DNA of 32,729 bases, from the NCBI RefSeq assembly GCF_900110465.1, contig NZ_FODV01000031.1, positions 1 to 32,729 on the forward strand. The letters run 5' to 3'. The position numbers were made by a program, and so were the translations under genes. The DNA is from Halogranum amylolyticum (lineage in GTDB: Archaea > Halobacteriota > Halobacteria > Halobacteriales > Haloferacaceae). Within the stretch, counting starts at the first letter, position 1; the number at the start of each line of letters is the position of its first letter. The notes under the pieces were generated by a model. It saw only the letters and a program-made list of their open reading frames with translations, was not told where the DNA came from and searched no databases. Shown here piece by piece: positions 15,516-22,980 of this stretch.

Positions 15516-16397
15516 TTACTTCACCGCGGTGACGGTGACGGACGCGCGGCGAACGACGGTCTCCGCGACGCTCCCGAGCAGCCATCTGGCGACGCCGTTG
15601 CGTCCGTGACACCCGACTACAACGTGGTCGACGTCGTTCCCGTCGATCCACTCGAGGATCTCCCGCGCGGGATCGCCGCTCGTCGTCACGGTGTCGATCG
15701 CTCGATCGTTGCGGTCTGCGACCTGCCTCGCCAACTCGAACACGCCGTCCGTCTCGTCTTCGATCTCCACAGACGCCGCCACCAGATCGTCGAGGCCTGT
15801 CCCCGATTCGATCGGTTCGACCGTCTCGAACGGGGGATACGCCACGAAGAGTACGGTCACCGCTGCGTCGGGGAACCGTTCGAACGCGTACTTGAGCGCG
15901 TGGCGTGAACAGACGGACCGATCGAAGGGAACGAGGACGTGACCGGCGGGACGTCGCAGACTTTCGTCGCCGTCGTCTCGCGAGCGAACTACGGTCACGG
16001 GGACCGGGACGCGACGGACGACGGTCTCCGCGACACTCCCCAACAGGAGACGGGAAGTGCCGTCACGCCCACGGGAGCCGACGACGACTTCGTCGACTTC
16101 GTTGTTCTCGACGTACCGGGGGATCATCCGGACCGGTCGACCGTAGACGAGTTCCGTCGTCACCGTCCCTGCGTACTGGGCTTCGGACGCCGCGATGTCG
16201 TCCAACAGCTGCTGTCGTCGCTCGAATACCTGTTCGAGTCGCCGTCCTTCGTATCCGGCGGCTTTCGAGTGGTCGGGGAACGGCTCGATCACGTGGAGAA
16301 GCGTCACGTGGCCGTCCCGAAACCGAACGGTCGCGTGGGCGAACGCCAGTCGCGACGCTTCCGAGCCGTCGACCGGCACTAAAACGCGGGAGGACAT
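15516..16397 (-). CDS. Universal stress protein, two UspA domains
   Basis: A 293-residue tandem UspA protein from ATG 16397 (MSSRVLVPVDGSEASRLAF). Domain 1 covers about 1-145 and has the nucleotide-binding motif VVGSRGRDGTSRLLLGSVAE; domain 2 covers about 150-293, starting GHVLVPFDRSVCSRHALKY, with VVGCHGRNGVARWLLGSVAE. Both keep the G-x2-G-x9-G-S/T pattern, so both should bind ATP. The longer frame from 16514 adds unrelated residues and runs into the gene upstream. It lies 49 bases after a second tandem Usp gene on the same strand, probably co-transcribed. Usp proteins act in stress survival; the specific signal here is unknown. Confidence 0.9.
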   Translation of the reverse strand: MSSRVLVPVDGSEASRLAFAHATVRFRDGHVTLLHVIEPFPDHSKAAGYEGRRLEQVFERRQQLLDDIAASEAQYAGTVTTELVYGRPVRMIPRYVENNEVDEVVVGSRGRDGTSRLLLGSVAETVVRRVPVPVTVVRSRDDGDESLRRPAGHVLVPFDRSVCSRHALKYAFERFPDAAVTVLFVAYPPFETVEPIESGTGLDDLVAASVEIEDETDGVFELARQVADRNDRAIDTVTTSGDPAREILEWIDGNDVDHVVVGCHGRNGVARWLLGSVAETVVRRASVTVTAVK

Positions 16398-16446
16398 ACC
16401 GCGTCTTTCGCCTCGAGGGACGAAGTAGCTGTCTCTGAGGACGACG

Positions 16447-17343
16447 TCACGTCGTTCGCTTGACCACCAGTACCGGCACGTCGACCGTCCGAAGCACGGT
16501 CGACGCGACGCCACCGAGTAGCTGACGCTGGAGGTTCGACCGGCCGTGAGAACTCATGACGACGAGGTCGATCCCGTTGGATTCGACGTACTCGCAGATA
16601 GCGGCAGCGACACCCGCGTGCGACTTCGTCCGCTCGACGGCAGTCTCCACCGTCAGATCCGAGGCTGTCCCCTCGATCTCGGTTGCGACCTCGTCTACGG
16701 CCTCTCGTCCGCGCGTTTCGAGCCGTTCGACGAACACTTTATCGAGACCACCGGCGTCGAACATGCCACCCGCTGCCTGCAGGTCTACCACGTTCAGGAC
16801 GTGGACGTCGGCGTCGTAGCTCCGGCCGAACGCGACGCCGTGGGGAACAGCGACCGCCGCGTTCTCGCTTCCGTCGGTCGGGACGAGGAGCCGCGAGTAG
16901 CCGGCGTCGTGTTCTGCGGCGTGGTCACCGCCCGGGACGACGACCACCGGAACGTCGCTCCGGTAGAGCGTCTGCTCGGTGACACCGCCCAGGAGACGCT
17001 TCCCGAGCCCCGTCCTCCCCTGCCTGCCGAGAACGATGAGGTCCGCACCCTCCTGCTCGACGTACTCGCAGATCTGTCTCACGGGTTTCCCCTCGAGCAG
17101 CGCTGTCGTGACGGACTGTCCACGCTCCGACGCCAGCTCTTCGATCTCTGAGAGGGCCGTCTCTCCGCTCTCCCGGAGCTGCGCCACCTCTTCGGCCGTC
17201 CGTCTGAGTCGGAGTGCCCGCTGCTCGACGACGTAGACGACGCTGACGGTCGAGTCGAAGGTTCGAGCTAGATCGAGTCCACGCTTCGCCGCGTGTCTGG
17301 CTTCGTCGCTTCCGTCGATGGGTATCACGATCCGGTCGTACAT
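16447..17343 (-). CDS. Universal stress protein, two UspA domains
   Basis: A 298-residue tandem UspA protein (MYDRIVIPIDGSDEARHAAK). Domain 1 (~1-145) has VLGRQGRTGLGKRLLGGVTE, a full ATP-binding motif. Domain 2 (~150-298, starting RLLVPTDGSENAAVAV) ends VMSSHGRSNLQRQLLGGVAS, where the second Gly of the G-x2-G element is Asn, so ATP binding by this half may be weaker or lost. It is the first gene of a probable two-gene minus-strand unit with the Usp at 15516-16397 and stands divergent from the amphi-Trp gene, with 161 bases between the start codons for both promoters. The two minus-strand copies and the plus-strand one at 17818 are different enough to be old duplicates. Confidence 0.9.
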   Translation of the reverse strand: MYDRIVIPIDGSDEARHAAKRGLDLARTFDSTVSVVYVVEQRALRLRRTAEEVAQLRESGETALSEIEELASERGQSVTTALLEGKPVRQICEYVEQEGADLIVLGRQGRTGLGKRLLGGVTEQTLYRSDVPVVVVPGGDHAAEHDAGYSRLLVPTDGSENAAVAVPHGVAFGRSYDADVHVLNVVDLQAAGGMFDAGGLDKVFVERLETRGREAVDEVATEIEGTASDLTVETAVERTKSHAGVAAAICEYVESNGIDLVVMSSHGRSNLQRQLLGGVASTVLRTVDVPVLVVKRTT

Positions 17344-17473
17344 TGCTGTGGTTCGGATTCGGCGTACATCCCCTTCATCGTTTGTTCGATTTCGGAACGT
17401 GGCGACGGGCGGCTTCGGCGTGGCTGTTCCAAAAACGGGCCGACGGTTCCACCGGACCGAGAACGTCCCCGTC

Positions 17474-17482
17474 GCTTATCGA
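17474..17482 (+). promoter_or_regulatory. TATA box of amphi-Trp gene
   Basis: GCTTATCGA, centred about 27 bases before the ATG at 17505, consistent with a leaderless transcript and with that start codon rather than the in-frame ATG at 17343. Confidence 0.45.
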
Positions 17483-17504
17483 CGTGTCCGACGTACCATC
17501 CTCT

Positions 17505-17792
17505 ATGGGAGAACTCGAGACGGAAGTCGAGACGACACGGTCGGAAGTCGCGTCCTCTCTGCGGGACGTGGCCGACCAACTCGACGGCGACGGAGACGTG
17601 ACGCTCGAACTCGGTGGCAAGCGAGTGCGACTGAACCCGACGAACCCGGTGACGTTCAAGTCGGAGGGCGAGTCAGATTGGTCCGAGGGGGACACCGAGG
17701 CGAAACAGAGTATCGAGTTCGAGCTGGTCTGGTGGCGCGAAGCCCGGACGCCGGAAGCGGGCGCGTTGGACGTCAGTACTGAGGGAGAGTGA
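17505..17792 (+). CDS. Amphi-Trp domain protein
   Basis: A 95-residue acidic protein from ATG 17505 (MGELETEVETTRSEVASSLR). It has an N-terminal helix, then GDGDVTLELGGKRVRLNPT, and near the end IEFELVWWREARTPE, the Trp-containing amphipathic strand that gives the amphi-Trp family its name. The family is common in haloarchaea and its function is not established. It ends 25 bases before the third Usp gene on the same strand and is probably co-transcribed with it, which suggests a stress-linked role. The in-frame start at 17343 overlaps the divergent Usp start codon and adds non-conserved sequence, so it is rejected. Confidence 0.8.
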   Translation: MGELETEVETTRSEVASSLRDVADQLDGDGDVTLELGGKRVRLNPTNPVTFKSEGESDWSEGDTEAKQSIEFELVWWREARTPEAGALDVSTEGE

Positions 17793-17817
17793 GATCTCCA
17801 CCTTACCGGAGGCTACC

Positions 17818-18735
17818 ATGTACGACCAGATACTGTTCCCGACGGATGGAAGCGCCCCGACAGAACCGGTTTTCGACTACGCACTCCAGATCGCAGCCGA
17901 ACACGAGGCGACGCTCCACGTCCTCAACGTCGTCGACACCGGCCGAGACGGTCTGGCCGAGGTGCGAGAGGAGATCGTCGACGAATTGGTGGGGGCGGGG
18001 GAGGAGATCGTCGCCGATGCCGCACAGCGGGCGGAGGAGCGGGGCGTCTCCGTCGTCTCGACGGTCGTTCGAGGGGATCCGTCTTCGTCGATCGTCGACT
18101 ACAGCGATCAGTCGGCCGTCGATCTGATCGTGATGCCGACTCACGGGCGACGTGGCGTCGAGCGGTTTCTCCTCGGGAGCGTCACGGAACGAGTCATCAA
18201 CACCGCGGCGATACCCGTGATCGCGGTCGACCCCGAAGGGGACCGCCCGCTCACCTACCCCTGTCAGGACCTCCTCGTTCCGACGGACGGAAGCCGCGGA
18301 GCGCAACTCGCGGTGACCGAAGGGATTGCCGTCGCCGAAGCGACCGGTGCGACGCTCCACCTGCTTCACGTCGTCGAGACCGGACGCTTCGGTTCCAACG
18401 CTCGCTCCGTCTCGGAAGACGGTGAGCCGACAGAACGGGCGAACGAGATCCTGGCGGACGCCGTCGGGACTGCGGAGGCGGCGTCGCTCGTCGCCGTCGA
18501 GAGTGCGACCGCGTACGGTGTTCCGGCCAGGGAGATCCTCAGCTACATCGAGGACAACGAGGTCGACCTCGCCGTTCTGGGCACGCACGGAGAGACCGAC
18601 TTCGGCCGGTACATGATGGGCGGCGTCAGCGCGAAGATCGTCCGAACGTCGCCGGTTCCAGTGATGTGGGTTCGCGAGCCCGTCTCCGACGACTCCGAGA
18701 ATCCCGAGCCGGAACCGGTCGATAGCGACGGATAA
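17818..18735 (+). CDS. Universal stress protein, two UspA domains
   Basis: A 305-residue tandem UspA protein (MYDQILFPTDGSAPTEPVF). Domain 1 (~1-140) has VMPTHGRRGVERFLLGSVTE, a complete nucleotide-binding motif. Domain 2 (~143-290, starting DLLVPTDGSRGAQLAVTE) has VLGTHGETDFGRYMMGGVSA, in which the second Gly is Asp, so this half may not bind ATP. A Shine-Dalgarno-like GGAGG lies about seven bases before the ATG, unusual among the leaderless genes here and fitting an internal gene of a two-gene unit with the amphi-Trp gene. A 10-base-stem hairpin follows the stop. Cytoplasmic stress role by family; signal unknown. Confidence 0.92.
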   Translation: MYDQILFPTDGSAPTEPVFDYALQIAAEHEATLHVLNVVDTGRDGLAEVREEIVDELVGAGEEIVADAAQRAEERGVSVVSTVVRGDPSSSIVDYSDQSAVDLIVMPTHGRRGVERFLLGSVTERVINTAAIPVIAVDPEGDRPLTYPCQDLLVPTDGSRGAQLAVTEGIAVAEATGATLHLLHVVETGRFGSNARSVSEDGEPTERANEILADAVGTAEAASLVAVESATAYGVPAREILSYIEDNEVDLAVLGTHGETDFGRYMMGGVSAKIVRTSPVPVMWVREPVSDDSENPEPEPVDSDG

Positions 18736-18773
18736 CGCGTTCACTCCGGTCGTCTACAGATAAGCAAGGCGAG

Positions 18774-18798
18774 TGCCTCGGGGTCAAGCCCCGAGGCA
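18774..18798. terminator. Perfect 10-base-stem hairpin
   Basis: TGCCTCGGGG (18774-18783) pairs perfectly with CCCCGAGGCA (18789-18798) across the loop TCAAG. It lies between the ends of two convergent genes, 38 bases after the Usp stop, and could stop transcription from both sides. The loop resembles the TCAA loops of the IS605-type hairpins near 12670 and 12985, so an insertion-element end is the alternative. Confidence 0.5.
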
Positions 18799-18800
18799 GT

Positions 18801-19064
18801 TCATGTCTTCTTGGGGTGCTCGGAGGCGGACTCCAGTTCGCGCTCGGCGTCCGGCGGGTCCCGTGCCCGCCAGCTCAGTTCGTGGGGTTCGATCCTGAGA
18901 GCGATCGCCAGGGCGACACCACCCAGAACCAGCCACTTCCGGAGGCCGACGGGTGCCGTCCCGAGGATGCTCTGGGCGGGCGAGAAATATCTCGCTCCGG
19001 GCTGAACCAGAAACGCCGCGATCGTCTCAGTGAGCAGCGGCGGGCTCCCGACGAAACACGTCAA
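18801..19064 (-). CDS. Possible small membrane protein
   Basis: The minus-strand frame from a TTG at 19064 gives 87 residues ending at 18801. It includes LLTETIAAFLVQPGARYF, then the hydrophobic KWLVLGGVALAIALRI (one membrane segment) and a charged tail RDPPDAERELESASEHPKK. It begins eight bases after the acyl-CoA synthetase stop on the same strand, as an operon member would. The frame has no ATG near the plausible start; the same frame extends upstream within the synthetase gene, but that part reads as wrong-frame Arg/Ser-rich sequence. I do not recognise a family; it may be the end of a larger lost membrane protein. Confidence 0.45.
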   Translation of the reverse strand: MTCFVGSPPLLTETIAAFLVQPGARYFSPAQSILGTAPVGLRKWLVLGGVALAIALRIEPHELSWRARDPPDAERELESASEHPKKT

Positions 19065-19071
19065 GTTGGCG

Positions 19072-20547
19072 TTAGCCGAACTCGTTCCGAAGCGCTCTTC
19101 GGTCGAGTTTCCCCGTCGCAGTCCGGGGCAACACGTCGACGAACAGGACCTTATCCGGCACTTCGTGGCTCTCCAAGTGGCGCTCACAGACACGTCTGAT
19201 CTCGGCCGCCGACACTGCATCGTCGTCCCGGCACTTGACGACGGACGTCACCGTGGTTCCGCGGACGTCGTCGGTCGAGTCGACGATGGCGACCTCTTGA
19301 ACGGGGTCGAGTTCGTAGATGACCCCCTCTATCTCGTGCGGATAGACGTCACCGCAGCCAGTAGTGAACATATCCTCGAGGCGGTCGACGACGTACACGA
19401 ACCCCTCCTCGTCTCTCCACCCGACGTCGCCGGACCTGAGCCACCGCCTCCCGTCACGTTCGACGAACGCGTTCTCGGTGAGTTGGTTTCGGTTGTATCG
19501 CGGCGTGACCGTGTCGCCGCGCCAGAGTAACTCCCCCCGCTCGCCGCGGTCGACGGGTTCGCGGGTTCGGACGTCCTCGATTCGAACCGCGACGGCATCG
19601 GCCACTGGGCGGCCGACACTGCCGGCTTTGCGACCAGCGTCGTCCGGACGGTTCATCGTCGCAAGCGGCGTCGTCTCCGTCATCCCGTACCCCTCGACGA
19701 GCGTACACCCGAGCGTCGCCTCGACCTCGTCGATGCGCTTCTCGGGCATCGGAGAGCCGCCGACGCCGACAGTCTGGAGGCTGGTGAGGTCGTACTCCCC
19801 GATACTCTCGTGGTCGAGCAGTTCGACGATCATCGTCGGGATGAGGAAAGTGTACGTCACCTCGTGACGTTCGAGGGAGGCCAACGCAGCGTCGACGTCC
19901 CACTCTGCGAGCAAGCGGTTCTCTGCCTCCAGTGCGAGGAAAGGCGTCGTGGTGATGTTGAGTCCGGTCACGTGGAAGCACTGACACACCGTGAGTGCGA
20001 TGTCGTCACGAGACCAGCGGTTGCATCTGATGTACCCGTGTGCGTTCGCATCGAGGTTCCCGTGCGTGTGGTAGACACCTTTCGGAGCGCCCGTCGTCCC
20101 CGACGTGTAGAGTAGTTCGGCCAGTTGCTCGGTGCGTCGCGGCACGGCCTTGTAGGAGGACGTGCCGGCGTCGAGCAACTCGGCGTATCTATACGTCTCG
20201 CCGTCTCCGGGTGCGGGGATGTCGTGACGGGCGTCGGTGACCACCGCCGTCGTGTCGCTGTCGGTCAGAACGTATTCGGTCTGCTCGTCGGTGAACCGCC
20301 GGTTGAGCGGGACCGCAACTGCGCCTCGCTTGAGGACACCGAGGTAGGTGCAGACGAAGGCCACACTGTTCGGCATACTCAGAGCGACGTGGTCGTCGAC
20401 CTTGACCCCGCGACGAGCGAGTGCGTCCCCGATACGGTCCGACCGTCGGGCCAGTTGCTCGAAGGTAACCGACTCGTGCTCGTCACCGACTGCGGGTGCC
20501 CGGGGCGCGTTCCGCGCTGCAGTGTCTACGTGAGTAGCGAAGTTCAT
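19072..20547 (-). CDS. AMP-forming acyl-CoA synthetase (ANL superfamily)
   Basis: A 491-residue enzyme (MNFATHVDTAARNAPRAPAV). The motifs of the ANL superfamily are present in order: the phosphate loop LYTSGTTGAPKG (146-157), GYGMTETTP (~286-294), the hinge region RSGDVGWRDEEGFVYVVDR (371-389) and the C-terminal ATGK with the catalytic Lys480. It should activate a carboxylic acid with ATP and join it to CoA in the cytoplasm. The substrate cannot be read by eye; the size and the GVGGSP motif fit a medium- or long-chain fatty or aryl acid ligase. An IclR regulator lies upstream on the same strand and probably controls it. On the minus strand TAATAC lies about 31 bases before the ATG. Confidence 0.9.
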   Translation of the reverse strand: MNFATHVDTAARNAPRAPAVGDEHESVTFEQLARRSDRIGDALARRGVKVDDHVALSMPNSVAFVCTYLGVLKRGAVAVPLNRRFTDEQTEYVLTDSDTTAVVTDARHDIPAPGDGETYRYAELLDAGTSSYKAVPRRTEQLAELLYTSGTTGAPKGVYHTHGNLDANAHGYIRCNRWSRDDIALTVCQCFHVTGLNITTTPFLALEAENRLLAEWDVDAALASLERHEVTYTFLIPTMIVELLDHESIGEYDLTSLQTVGVGGSPMPEKRIDEVEATLGCTLVEGYGMTETTPLATMNRPDDAGRKAGSVGRPVADAVAVRIEDVRTREPVDRGERGELLWRGDTVTPRYNRNQLTENAFVERDGRRWLRSGDVGWRDEEGFVYVVDRLEDMFTTGCGDVYPHEIEGVIYELDPVQEVAIVDSTDDVRGTTVTSVVKCRDDDAVSAAEIRRVCERHLESHEVPDKVLFVDVLPRTATGKLDRRALRNEFG

Positions 20548-20742
20548 CGTGGAGAGAGTTTCGTGCTATCGCGTATTATCCCCGCGGACAGTGATAAATC
20601 AGGGTCCTAACACGACCGCGCGCCGCATTCGTTCGCAACGGGAGAACGATTCCGTCGGCGGTCGTTCGGCATTACCGGACGAACGCCTGGTCGCGTTACT
20701 CGTCCGACGGGTCGCCGTCGGCCGCGAGTCCGTCTCGGCGAT

Positions 20743-21513
20743 TCACTTGCCTGCGAAGAGGACGTTCGCCTGTATCTCATCGGCCGCCTCTCTGACGAGG
20801 TTGACGACTCGAGACTCGCGACACTCCGTCCCGAACTCGCCGGACGTTCCGTAGACAGCGACTGCTCCGTGGACGGTGTCGTCGGTGACGACCGGCGCGG
20901 CGACGCCGGACATCCCCGTCAGAACCTCGCCGTCGTCGACTGCATAACCTACGTCGCGAATCGCTCTCAGTTCGGTCCGAAGGTCGTCTTCGTCGGTGAT
21001 GGTGGCTGCAGTCCAGCGTGGCAGTCCGTGCTCTTCGAGCACTCGCTCGACCGTCTCCGTGTCTTCGTGAGCGAGGATAGCCTTTCCCGGGGCGTTCGTG
21101 TGGAGATGGGGTCGTCGAGGGTACGACGTCGCTCCCGGTGCGGCCTGCGCTCCTCGTGTACGGGGCGCGAAGAGGCTGGCACATTTCCCGTGTTCCTCTG
21201 TAACCAGTTGGACGTACTTCGTGTCGCCGACGGCCTCGGCCAGCGCGAGCGTCTCGTCTCGGCCGTGGACGAACAGTTCGTGGCTGTTCCGTACGGACTC
21301 CCCGACGTGCAGGAACCGGGTACTCAACCTGTAGCTCCCGCTCTCGTTGATCACGTAACCGACCCGTTCGAGTGTCCGCAGATGGTCGTGAGCCGTGCTC
21401 TTGGGTATCTCGAGTGCGTCTGCAACCGTCGTGGCGCCCGCACGCTCCCGCTCGAGGAGGATCTCGACGACGTCGACCGTCCGCTTGACCGCCGAGACCG
21501 GGTAACTCGTCAT
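20743..21513 (-). CDS. IclR-family transcriptional regulator
   Basis: A 256-residue regulator (MTSYPVSAVKRTVDVVEILL). Residues about 8-70 form the winged helix-turn-helix, TVADALEIPKSTAHDHLRTL then VGYVINESGSYRLSTRFL; residues about 75-250 are the IclR effector domain with THTN-like LHTNAPGKAILAH and the end region GAVAVYGTSGEF plus VREAADEIQANV. IclR proteins sense small organic acids and control catabolic genes. It is divergent from the GMC dehydrogenase operon at 21838 and upstream of the acyl-CoA synthetase, so either could be its target. The perfect inverted repeat GTCCGG-TGATG-CCGGAC (21547-21563), just upstream of its TATA-like GATTAAGAA, is a candidate autoregulatory site. Confidence 0.92.
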   Translation of the reverse strand: MTSYPVSAVKRTVDVVEILLERERAGATTVADALEIPKSTAHDHLRTLERVGYVINESGSYRLSTRFLHVGESVRNSHELFVHGRDETLALAEAVGDTKYVQLVTEEHGKCASLFAPRTRGAQAAPGATSYPRRPHLHTNAPGKAILAHEDTETVERVLEEHGLPRWTAATITDEDDLRTELRAIRDVGYAVDDGEVLTGMSGVAAPVVTDDTVHGAVAVYGTSGEFGTECRESRVVNLVREAADEIQANVLFAGK

Positions 21514-21822
21514 GACGGAGACCTGAACACTGCTCCTTCTTAATCTGTCCGGTGATGCCGGACGAATACTGACGCAATAATTTGAAATAAATCCTTTAGT
21601 TACACATGAATTATATGATATAATTATGGTAGGTTGGCGATAATGGACCGGTTTATCGCCCTCTAGACGTTGAAATCTGCCAGCGAGATTAGCCCCTATA
21701 ATCGCAGTACTACACGGGGAAACTTCGAACTCGAGTCGATAATTTCGGTCCGTTATCTAACTTACCATAATAATTAACAAAAATATTATTAAATCGTGAC
21801 TCGACGGTGGTAACTGCAGAAG
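21514..21822. promoter_or_regulatory. Divergent AT-rich control region between IclR and GMC operon
   Basis: About 310 bases with no gene, AT-rich from 21575. It holds the GTCCGG/CCGGAC inverted repeat (21547-21563) near the IclR start. It also holds a distant pair, ATTATGGTAGGTT (21623-21635) and AACTTACCATAAT (21759-21771), reverse complements at 12 of 13 positions and 123 bases apart, and an AAATATTATTAAA element (21781-21793) suited as TATA box for the dehydrogenase operon. Confidence 0.55.
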
Positions 21823-21837
21823 GTGTCACAAACTATC

Positions 21838-22980
21838 ATGCACGAACCTTCCGACACGTCGACGACGCGACGCGGAGTGATGAAGGGCATCGGTGGCCTC
21901 GCCGCGTTGTCGATGTCAGGTGCGACCATCGCGGAGGCAGAGGCAGCCGTCAGCGACTCGCTCGCGAGCGACCCGCACACCGCAGACACGTATCGGGCGA
22001 TCGTCGACGCGATCATCCCACGGACCCCGGAGCTCGAAGCCGAACTCGGCCCCGAGCACGTCCCCGGTGGGGTCGACGTCGAACTGGAGAAGTTCCTCGT
22101 CTGGGACTTCAATCACTTCCAGGAGATCCGCGCCGAGATGGTGACCGACCCGGGCCTACTCGACAGCGTCCCCGAGGAGATGATGCCGACGAGTCTGTTC
22201 GAGACGGCGTTCGAGACGACCGGTTCGGGCTCGGACCTCGACGCCCTGCTCGACCTCGCAGATATCACGCTGCTCGACCTCGTCGACGACCTCGAGGTCA
22301 CCGGCGATGCCCTCGAAGAACGGCTCACGCTCGGGCCGGTCGAGCGCTACGAGGTCTCGTTCGCCGACGACGTCGAGTCGACCACCGGTCCCGCCGAGTT
22401 CGAGCTCGTCGTAGAGACGGCCAACGAGACGACCCACCGAGTGCTCCAGAACTACCCGTACGCGCCGGCGTTCACGATCGTCTTCGACGTCGTCGCCGCG
22501 GAGTTCCTCGCACTCGGGAGAAACGAGGACGCCATCTCCCGAGACCGAACCGAGTTCCCGGCCGGTGGTACCTTCGTCCAACTCTCGCGCGAAGACCGTC
22601 TGCGCTGTCTGTGGTCTATCGTCGACGGCAGCGTCGTGGACCGACTCGACGACCTGCTCTCGCCGTTGGTTCCAGACGTGGGCATCCTGAAGTACGTCGT
22701 CATGGCCGTCAACGGGCTGCACGGCTTCGGCTACTACACGGAGTGGTCCGGTCTCGGCGAGACGAAGACGAACACGCCGAACGAACGGACCTTGGCGACC
22801 CCGCCCGACGAGGTGCAGAGCCGCGAACAGTCGGGATACCCGGGGCCAGAACCCGGCTACGCCGCGAACTGGCGACACGCTGTCGACGGCGGCTTCGACG
22901 ACCCCGACGCCGACGAGTTGAACCTCCCGAGCGATCTGACGGGCGACGACGTCCTCGACGGCATCGGAGGTGACACCTGA
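21838..22980 (+). CDS. Tat-exported small subunit of GMC dehydrogenase (gluconate dehydrogenase subunit 3-like)
   Basis: A 380-residue protein. The N terminus TSTTRRGVMKGIGGLAALSMS is a twin-arginine signal. Near residue 50 TYRAIVDAIIPRTPE matches the start of the gluconate 2-dehydrogenase subunit 3 family; long acidic segments follow and a hydrophobic stretch ILKYVVMAVNGLHGFGYY lies near 285. Such proteins form the small subunit of membrane-linked GMC flavoenzymes and carry the export signal for the pair. At 380 residues it is longer than many bacterial versions (about 180-240). The stop shares one base with the ATG of the GMC gene (TGATG), so translation is coupled. Start: ATG 21838, with GTG at 21823 as an alternative adding five residues. 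Confidence 0.82.
   Translation: MHEPSDTSTTRRGVMKGIGGLAALSMSGATIAEAEAAVSDSLASDPHTADTYRAIVDAIIPRTPELEAELGPEHVPGGVDVELEKFLVWDFNHFQEIRAEMVTDPGLLDSVPEEMMPTSLFETAFETTGSGSDLDALLDLADITLLDLVDDLEVTGDALEERLTLGPVERYEVSFADDVESTTGPAEFELVVETANETTHRVLQNYPYAPAFTIVFDVVAAEFLALGRNEDAISRDRTEFPAGGTFVQLSREDRLRCLWSIVDGSVVDRLDDLLSPLVPDVGILKYVVMAVNGLHGFGYYTEWSGLGETKTNTPNERTLATPPDEVQSREQSGYPGPEPGYAANWRHAVDGGFDDPDADELNLPSDLTGDDVLDGIGGDT

Noticed and set aside
21575..21800. AT-rich region considered as a replication origin
   Set aside because: No Orc1/Cdc6 gene is adjacent and no repeated origin-box motif was seen; its place between divergent genes explains it as a promoter region.
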